Below are positions 60,301-64,000 of a DNA stretch of 64,000 nucleotides, piece after piece; the stretch's first letter is position 1, and the number at the start of each line of letters is the position of its first letter. The DNA is from CAVONV01 sp963697355. GTDB lineage: Bacteria; Acidobacteriota; Vicinamibacteria; Marinacidobacterales; DATDRI01. The DNA lies in contig CAVONV010000021.1 in NCBI GenBank assembly GCA_963697355.1, forward strand, positions 558,001 to 622,000, written 5' to 3'. The notes below the pieces were generated by a model that did no database searches, was not told the DNA's origin, and worked only from the letters and a program-made list of their open reading frames with translations. Both the position numbers and the translations under genes were made by a program.

Positions 60301-60974
60301 GGATTAAATGACACAATGGTTCCCCAAGCCCGAGCCGAGGACGAACCTTTTTGGATCTCGAGCTCCTTAAGCACCAAACCTCGCCCATCTATCTGCAGAT
60401 CGGTCTCAAGAGTACCCACGGTGATGCGATGTTCCGTAGGCCGGAGCTCTATTTCGCTCGAGCGGATGCGACTTTCGTGGCGACCCTTACCCGATGTCAA
60501 TGAAAGTTGGACCGAGCTCATTTCGAGCCAAGGTTCTCCCGAAGTTCCCAGAACCCGCAGAACCCCTTCTACTGCTCGTACTTGGCTGAGCCAAGCGTAG
60601 ACCGTTGGTCTCCATGGCGCCTGCTCGGCCGTTTCTGCTGTGCTTGCCGATGGGAAGACGGTTAGCTCTGGAGAAGCAAGAAAAATCGACACGCCACCGA
60701 CAGGAGAAAATAGGACCTCAACTTCCGAGCTGTCCAACGCGAGAGGTGCGAGCTCAGCCTTCGGAGCCCAATGGAGTTGCTCTAACCAAATCTGGCCCCG
60801 CCACAAACGGTAGTCGAGCCGTCCAATTGTGAGCTCGCCGCCGAAAACCGACAGGACCGAACGGACTAGAAGCCGTCGGAAAAGCCCCTTGGCAGGCGAG
60901 GTATGAAGGAGGATGAAAGCCAAGAGGAGGGCGCCTATCAATCCACCCAACAACCGCTTTGTTCGCTTTTTCAT
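54342..60974 (-). CDS. Single-chain TamB-Omp85 fusion (envelope-spanning translocation/assembly protein)
   Basis: 2210 residues in one open frame. Residues 1-30 are an inner-membrane anchor (RLLGGLIGALLLAFILLH). Residues about 30-1480 form the TamB/AsmA-like repetitive beta-taco region, ending in the conserved DUF490 part (LSGYPTGPTQIDLRART; DEPDLTRADVASLLVTGRTL). From about 1490 come five POTRA-like units, the last at about 1810 (RVGNVKVVGNRRTRTSTIAR). Residues about 1890-2210 are an Omp85 barrel with the VRGF lid motif near 2106 and a terminal FGHAF. TamB and TamA/BamA are normally two proteins that meet at the outer membrane. The fusion keeps the right topology. No frameshift in 6.6 kb. 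Confidence 0.92.
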   Translation of the reverse strand: MKKRTKRLLGGLIGALLLAFILLHTSPAKGLFRRLLVRSVLSVFGGELTIGRLDYRLWRGQIWLEQLHWAPKAELAPLALDSSEVEVLFSPVGGVSIFLASPELTVFPSASTAETAEQAPWRPTVYAWLSQVRAVEGVLRVLGTSGEPWLEMSSVQLSLTSGKGRHESRIRSSEIELRPTEHRITVGTLETDLQIDGRGLVLKELEIQKGSSSARAWGTIVSFNPFFATLDANLQLDAGVMRELDPRIEVSGDLSGSIHLEANEQGERLEAEVQSSGLWWRTLGPFALDAQARLVNGVFESSRLAATGYGGSLQAQLDAEENRQSVQAKIDGIQIPPLVHDLLARPLPLNAQASGEIRLFLADWNFEQTVGEGAINLSPHEGVEGIPLEGNLLFSVRDELLQLTSEQIALPHSRIDLDAQMELGGKLDASFGGRLETLTDLRFLLRSLGGPVLPEGLDGTLTAEGHASGSIQDISLTTSLTGRNLQLGGDLFELDGELRMARNRLAVETLSLRGRNGTLLAQGGVPLSADAGLWDLSTSLEGVDISWPWQSPEPTIKGTLRGSFVVTGPVDDPDLSGSIHLRPLHLPSDARGEASLSLRKSGPLLLVDELSMQLDDGSFMEASGSYRIDSRQLSANLRGEGLRLSQHPRAREVLPDLETVVTSVAVELEGPIDAPVGEARLTLAETSLRGEPLPSVSLTARSDGSMVWLEARLPEDWLLASGQCRLESPYPVEARFHLSELPFDELFSAFPSLVEAQARLAARGQAQISFSAFHPGDILYVVRVDEIVGSYLGITGGTGAPFHLQGDRNSVQVKDLHIVGTDTDLSIEGQVPLGAEASLGLLTKGNVRLELLNTLYPTAQVEGQGRLDLRLEGTWSHPELEGELQIEDGSGTWEQIRVDGVTARLTAAQGMLILRDLQGSALRGEFQMDGELPWRAPSPERPAKLRLDIRRFDLGELLPSTGDPSANPSLLFSMSGIISASGFDFESVRGAGEIPEIRGGWTGLSVKNTKSAPWYLDKGGFRLPSLELAGAGTNLIVQAQVALSDEGVTWESHIEGNLDSALLNPWISAEGGPVVSGNVETALEIKGGPDGLRMDGSGSLRGLQLVFREPALVVSNIRGDLRIQNQSIVVSNLAADAGGGSIEGSGIVSLSGPGTGWIDAELACEAVRLDYPEGLRSSLSGSFRFRGEEDYFLLSGEGRLLEVLFRRNLTLQSELLSALRQEAAAFVEEESFLDKVRLDLRVRTENDARIDNNLAQMQGGVNLRLGGTLASPEVDGIIIAQPDGELRFGGHVYQIESARLALSGYPTGPTQIDLRARTNVSGVDIVLQLQGSTDNLTVTLTAPDEPDLTRADVASLLVTGRTLDKVPAGQQLAREQVSSYLSGTLAGLAQRELGAVLPFDRLSVGPSQIGSEVDPGVRFSLGKAITQDLFLTYSIGLNDTQSQLWILDYQLPQNLVLRAVRQEDNTFAGSVSQKLNWYVRGRPRGSGRDKRSKIVSIELEGEFKGSEEKELRKSFRLKVGSPYDYWRAMEAADRARSYLSGRGYLSAIVDVNAKPSGDRNVSLTFRFQTGKPVEIHWEGDDAGRAVRNATEKSWDGRIPESVLVTELATKAERTLQSDGYYLARVIPSAIDTGDGWRRITFTVDKGPKGKRIVLAFDGIQAISVQELTNALPSRSSIEFFEMVSGKTGRLREALRLYYASRGYLDAKIGEPQTIYEEDSGEFRVAIPIEEGAVLTVSQIELRRADSLSEVRLRQQMRPSEGRPFNLSDFIHDRSALANLYRREGFSQARIESQFERRDQDLKIIFQIEEGLRSRVGNVKVVGNRRTRTSTIARELVFKKGDPVRISDFTQSQRRLYELGVFRSVDVRIEPTDTRVSESDVIVEVSELSELAFNYGVRFEAESGLELVTETQAPNLFGGAQHASLTTRWSSKGSLVRTTFRTPYLSGHRLDTDLLFAWETDEEDFADTRSWSFTFQQTRRLKERLGAQWSSTFKRTHTTGKVFTGPFSFDFTADRAIFTASLFQDTRNSVLSPRRGRFWNLTFQAAPGALGSDIRFAKLFGQLYAFWPLSGEVVWASSYRIGLAQGLGQVLLPEDRFRAGGGTTVRGFAQDDLGPVDPVADTNIGGEALVVLNQEIRFPVYRWVGGVAFYDAGNVFLDLADFNPINLRHSAGFGLRVDAPFGMLRLDWARVLDRQPWEKANRFWFTFGHAF

Positions 60975-61276
60975 CCTATAAACCCAACCCCAAGATGATG
61001 GCTTCGTGTTTGTCGATCGTTTGAGTTCTTCCTCAACTGAAGCGTGAGCTTCTTCACAGGAAACCTCTGGCTCTCGGTTTCTGATTTCACGATACGAACG
61101 GAATTGGTCTATGGGTGAAATGGCGCGCCGTTTCGCACTGCAGGGCCAGTGAACTATACCTGGACTCGAACGATGCCCACGGTCCCGCCAAGGCGAGTTC
61201 CAGAGAGGCGCTAATCACCTCACAGCACAAAATGACAAGATCCGGTTCGCTGCTGCCATTGCATTTTTTTGCCAGA
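60975..61276. other. Gap between the fusion gene and the cyclase gene
   Basis: About 300 bases, presumably with the promoter of the TamB-Omp85 gene. No gene, RNA or clear terminator recognised. Confidence 0.4.
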
Positions 61277-62197
61277 CTAAAGCGGTGCGGGCGTGACCCG
61301 AGGATCCAGCTGGAGCACCAGTTCCCCGCCAGAGAACGCGCGCAGGTTTCCATCCGTTGATGAAACAACTACCGCGGTGGCATCAGTCCTGGCCGAGATC
61401 GCGGCGCCGGTAACGTGACGAGTGCCCAGACCGGCCGGAACCTCAACTTCGCTTTCCGAGACCGCGAGGAATACTCCAGCGGTTCGAATGAAGCCGTCGC
61501 CACGAAAAACCACAGCTCCATCAATCTTCGCCAACTCAATCAGCGCGTCCTGCACCTTTGGGTTGGTCAGCATTCGATCGGCGCCCTCATGGCCGTGAAA
61601 CGGGTTTGGGATCAATTGCTTCGCTCCCTCAAGAACTCTATCTGAGTCTCCAAGAACAAGCAGAGCCCCGATTGGCTTGCCTCTGCTCGAAACCTGGCCG
61701 ATCCGAAAGGCTACTTCCAACGCTGCCTGTAATACCGGCGGACGAATGCCGTCTGTCAGTTTCACCATCTCATGAAGGGCGATGTCTTCCGCTCCAGCCT
61801 CGACGTCAGTCACCATAATCAGATCGCCGCGGCCTCGCACAAGGACGTGCCCAACCGCGCATACGACAAGGTTGCCGAGGGAGATCTTCTTCGCTCGGAG
61901 CGCCACCGAAACCATGTGCCAGCTCTGCCGGTACTTGTCTGACGCACGGATAGGTAGCCTGACTACTTCTACCCCCTCCCGAACGAGAGCGTCGAAAGTA
62001 TCAGCGTTAGCGGTGGCCGCAAGCAGGCGCCGGTCTCCGATCAGTTCATGAACTTGCCCAATGAAAGCAGAGGTCTCCGTTCCACAGATGACAGCGTCAG
62101 CGACCACAGACCGAGAGACTTGCCCAATAAGCTGCGCAAAATCCTTATCCGACCGAATGAATCGGTCTGAGTGTTTATCATCTCTTGCTGGATTCAT
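61277..62197 (-). CDS. Diadenylate cyclase (DisA_N/DAC domain)
   Basis: 306 residues. The C-terminal DAC domain carries AKIDGAVVFRGDGFIRTAGV with the catalytic DGA, and GLGTRHVTGAAISARTDATA, where the usual RHR is RHV as in some archaeal-type (DacZ-like) enzymes. The N-terminal 150 residues are a regulatory domain of the kind paired with DAC in DacZ-like proteins (LIMVTDVEAGAEDIALHEMV). The product, c-di-AMP, controls K+ and osmolyte transport in many bacteria. It lies next to an MscS-type channel and in a window full of cation transporters. No c-di-AMP phosphodiesterase is present. Intact. Confidence 0.82.
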   Translation of the reverse strand: MNPARDDKHSDRFIRSDKDFAQLIGQVSRSVVADAVICGTETSAFIGQVHELIGDRRLLAATANADTFDALVREGVEVVRLPIRASDKYRQSWHMVSVALRAKKISLGNLVVCAVGHVLVRGRGDLIMVTDVEAGAEDIALHEMVKLTDGIRPPVLQAALEVAFRIGQVSSRGKPIGALLVLGDSDRVLEGAKQLIPNPFHGHEGADRMLTNPKVQDALIELAKIDGAVVFRGDGFIRTAGVFLAVSESEVEVPAGLGTRHVTGAAISARTDATAVVVSSTDGNLRAFSGGELVLQLDPRVTPAPL

Positions 62198-62382
62198 TGG
62201 ATTCGTTTATCCCCGAATTGAAGATGCTTCAGTTCGTCCAGTTGCTCTTCACCGGGTCCCGGTGCTCTATTGGAGCGACTACCCGTGGCCACATTGCAAT
62301 GTGGTTCCCGCGGGGCAGTCTGTCGATTCCCCAACCGCTGCGCCGACGTCCTTAGGCACGGCTTCGGTCCACACACAGCGAA

Positions 62383-63216
62383 TCACGCCTCGTCCGATTT
62401 GGTCAGGAGCTGGTTATTCGGGACAATGAGGTCGCCTTTTTCTGTCTCGAAGACCACGCTAACCTCGTTGAGGCTTTTCACTTTGGCTTTTTGCTTGCCT
62501 ATGAATACCTCCTGGCCTTCCTGGAAAATCTGTCGGGTATAAAACCCCGCGACCAGATTAGCTACAATGCCCTTGCACCCGATGCCGAATGAAACTACAA
62601 ACGCTGCTACAAGCCCGGCAACCACAAGGTGAATGTTGGCGGTCAGGAAAGTCAGATCGATGCCAATCTGATCGATGGCGAGGACGATCCCTAGAACAAC
62701 CACCAGTCCGCCTGTTATTCTTGCTGCCGACTCTCTAAAGGGCACATTCAGTTCTGAGAGCACCGAGCTCACGAAGGCGTTCACGGGCCTACTCATAAGC
62801 AGGGCGAGCACGAGTACAAGAACTCCGCCAAGTAGATGAGGCCCATACGCGACGAGGTCGCGCAGAGTGCTGGATACGACTGTCCAGCCCAGAGTCTCTG
62901 TGGCGGAAACGACGGTTAGAATTAGGGTCACCCAGAAAACAAACGCCGCGACGAAATCGCCAAACGTCGCGTTGACTCCCGCCTTGCGAAAGGATTCGTT
63001 GATGCCATGGGTGTCGAAAATGGCAAGCACTCCTGTCCAGGAAAGAAGCTTTTTCGTGATACGCCTGAGAAGCTTGGCAGCAAGCCATCCCACCATGAGG
63101 ATAGCTATGGCCCCAAAAAGCTTCGGGAGGAATCTTGCGACGGTCGTAAGAAACTCGTTTCCCGCATTGACTGCTATCTGCAACCAATCTTGTGGGTCAA
63201 TTAGATTCGCCATCAT
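62383..63216 (-). CDS. Small-conductance mechanosensitive channel family protein
   Basis: 277 residues with about five membrane helices, of the conserved-TM-helix (PF05552) MscS type. It starts NLIDPQDWLQIAVNAGNEF; the GAIAILMVGWLAAKLLRRI helix and the pore-region GIGCKGIVANLVAGFYTRQI (GxGxxxxxxNxxxG spacing) are typical, followed by a short beta domain (FQEGQEVFIGKQKAKVKSL) ending LIVPNNQLL. It releases solutes upon osmotic downshock. On the same strand as the diadenylate cyclase, 185 bases upstream of it. Intact. Confidence 0.87.
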   Translation of the reverse strand: MMANLIDPQDWLQIAVNAGNEFLTTVARFLPKLFGAIAILMVGWLAAKLLRRITKKLLSWTGVLAIFDTHGINESFRKAGVNATFGDFVAAFVFWVTLILTVVSATETLGWTVVSSTLRDLVAYGPHLLGGVLVLVLALLMSRPVNAFVSSVLSELNVPFRESAARITGGLVVVLGIVLAIDQIGIDLTFLTANIHLVVAGLVAAFVVSFGIGCKGIVANLVAGFYTRQIFQEGQEVFIGKQKAKVKSLNEVSVVFETEKGDLIVPNNQLLTKSDEA

Positions 63217-63230
63217 TGCCTCCCACCGTC

Positions 63231-63428
63231 CTAAGGAGTTCGCCCTCGCCCGCCAAGGACGGCTCTCCAGATACGAACGAAAGCACCTAAGTAGAAGACG
63301 ATGAGGGACCGGAGGACATCGGTGAATACGGTTGATCTAACGACGCTCCGCTCGATCTCATTTGGTGCCCTTACGCCCTCATATTCCGCTTCGAGTGACT
63401 TCTTTACGTCCAGTTCAAATTCGTCCAT
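63231..63428 (-). CDS. Small protein after the sigma factor
   Basis: 65 residues with one hydrophobic segment (VLRSLIVFYLGAFVRIW, about residues 39-55), an acidic N-terminus (MDEFELDVKKSLEAEYEG) and a GAGG site before the ATG. It lies 9 bases after the ECF sigma gene, a position where small membrane anti-sigma factors are often found, but it lacks the ZAS zinc motif and is very short. The same transcription unit continues into the MscS gene 14 bases later. Unknown function. Confidence 0.55.
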   Translation of the reverse strand: MDEFELDVKKSLEAEYEGVRAPNEIERSVVRSTVFTDVLRSLIVFYLGAFVRIWRAVLGGRGRTP

Positions 63429-63437
63429 GCTCGACCC

Positions 63438-64000
63438 TCACCCTGTCCTCTCGCGGACCAAGCTTTGCCTAGCCCGGGAAATGCGCATTTTCACGGCACT
63501 CACACTCAATCCTGTCAGTTCAGCTATTTCTTCATACGTATAGCTCTCAACGTATTTGAGCAGAAGGAGAGCTCTCGTCGCTCCAGGTAACCTTCTAAGC
63601 GACTTGCTCAGGTCTAGCTTCACGTCCGTATCATGAGGCCAGGCTTGAATTTCCCCGGTCCCGACTTCGTCGAAAGAGGCAAAGCGCCTTCTGGCTCGAA
63701 GAAAGTTGAGGCAGTGATTGATGACAATACGATGCACCCAGGTCGAAACGGAAGATTGAAACCGGAAGGAGCTGAGGCCTGTATAAAGCTTGATAAAAAC
63801 CTCTTGTGTAAGGTCCCGCGCGTCTGCTTCGTTGTCGGAGTAGGCAAGACATTTTTGGTACACCCTATCCGCGTACCGCCGATACAACCTCATGAAATAA
63901 CGGTGTGCCTGCGGCGCCTGTTCGCCCTGGAAGGCGCGGACAAGATCATGGTCCGTTGCACCGTTGAGCGAAGATCCGGACGTGTGTCTATTAATCCGTG
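63438..64000 (-). CDS. ECF sigma factor (RpoE-type), 5' end at or beyond the window edge
   Basis: Sigma-70 family group 4. Region 2 reads TDHDLVRAFQGEQAPQAHRY followed by YRRYADRVYQKC, and DARDLTQEVFIKLYTGL. Region 4 reads YTYEEIAELTGLSVSAVKM and RISRARQSLV. The ATG at 63893 lies inside region 2.1, so it cannot be the true start. The frame is open to position 64000, and the start is there or outside. It heads sigma / small protein / mscS, and possibly the cyclase gene, suggesting that envelope or osmotic stress controls them. No classical anti-sigma gene follows. Confidence 0.88.
   Translation of the reverse strand, partial: RINRHTSGSSLNGATDHDLVRAFQGEQAPQAHRYFMRLYRRYADRVYQKCLAYSDNEADARDLTQEVFIKLYTGLSSFRFQSSVSTWVHRIVINHCLNFLRARRRFASFDEVGTGEIQAWPHDTDVKLDLSKSLRRLPGATRALLLLKYVESYTYEEIAELTGLSVSAVKMRISRARQSLVRERTG

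Overview
The window comes from a Gram-negative bacterium. It carries an outer-membrane assembly factor, an RseP-type protease and the uppS-cdsA-dxr-rseP envelope/isoprenoid operon. Glycogen genes including a DUF3536-type GH57 enzyme, a bacterial eRF1-like protein and a QEGLA-motif operon would fit Acidobacteriota or a neighbouring deep lineage, but there is no rRNA or other marker, so this is only a lean. There are no rRNA or tRNA genes and no CRISPR array.

Left block (1-10.9 kb): the minus-strand operon uppS-cdsA-dxr-rseP is interrupted between cdsA and dxr by a VapBC-like toxin-antitoxin pair and a decayed outer-membrane-protein tail. Next come a small unknown protein, a stand-alone CBM48 glycogen-binding protein, a 4-alpha-glucanotransferase with one frameshift, a CBS-containing site-2 protease and PsiE.

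Island (about 11.98-37.08 kb): a 25-kb segment lies between two direct repeats of about 1.19 kb (10788-11977 and 37082-38274). Left copy and right flank together rebuild one continuous locus, psiE / corA remnant / GH57, so the island was inserted into a glycogen locus in a Campbell-like manner (or is an assembly join). It holds a full mrpABCDEFG cation/proton antiporter operon of different base composition (mrpD is broken), two damaged K+ channels with zinc-ribbon tails, NhaR, a CaCA exchanger, a pentapeptide-repeat protein, a TPR-zincin fusion, a baeRF-type protein, a receiver protein, a mobile-type RadC, integrase and helper-gene debris, and a type IV toxin-antitoxin pair whose toxin has a stop codon. 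Many entries are fragments, and a 280-bp non-coding repeat occurs twice.

Right block (37-64 kb): the glycogen operon glgA-glgB-GH57 (minus strand); two SLC12-type cation/chloride permeases; a three-gene operon of QEGLA metalloprotein, glutathione-synthetase-like ATP-grasp ligase and N-formylglutamate amidohydrolase; a PP2C phosphatase with a cyclic-nucleotide-binding domain; a 2210-residue single-chain fusion of TamB with an Omp85 barrel; a diadenylate cyclase; an MscS-type channel; a small protein and an ECF sigma factor running off the edge.

Two themes recur: ion, osmotic and pH homeostasis (Mrp, NhaR, K+ channels, CaCA, SLC12, MscS, c-di-AMP synthase) and glycogen turnover. Many genes contain single frameshifts with a net gain of one base. 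Some of these look like sequencing or assembly errors (one is in a run of seven C), while others sit beside clear decay.
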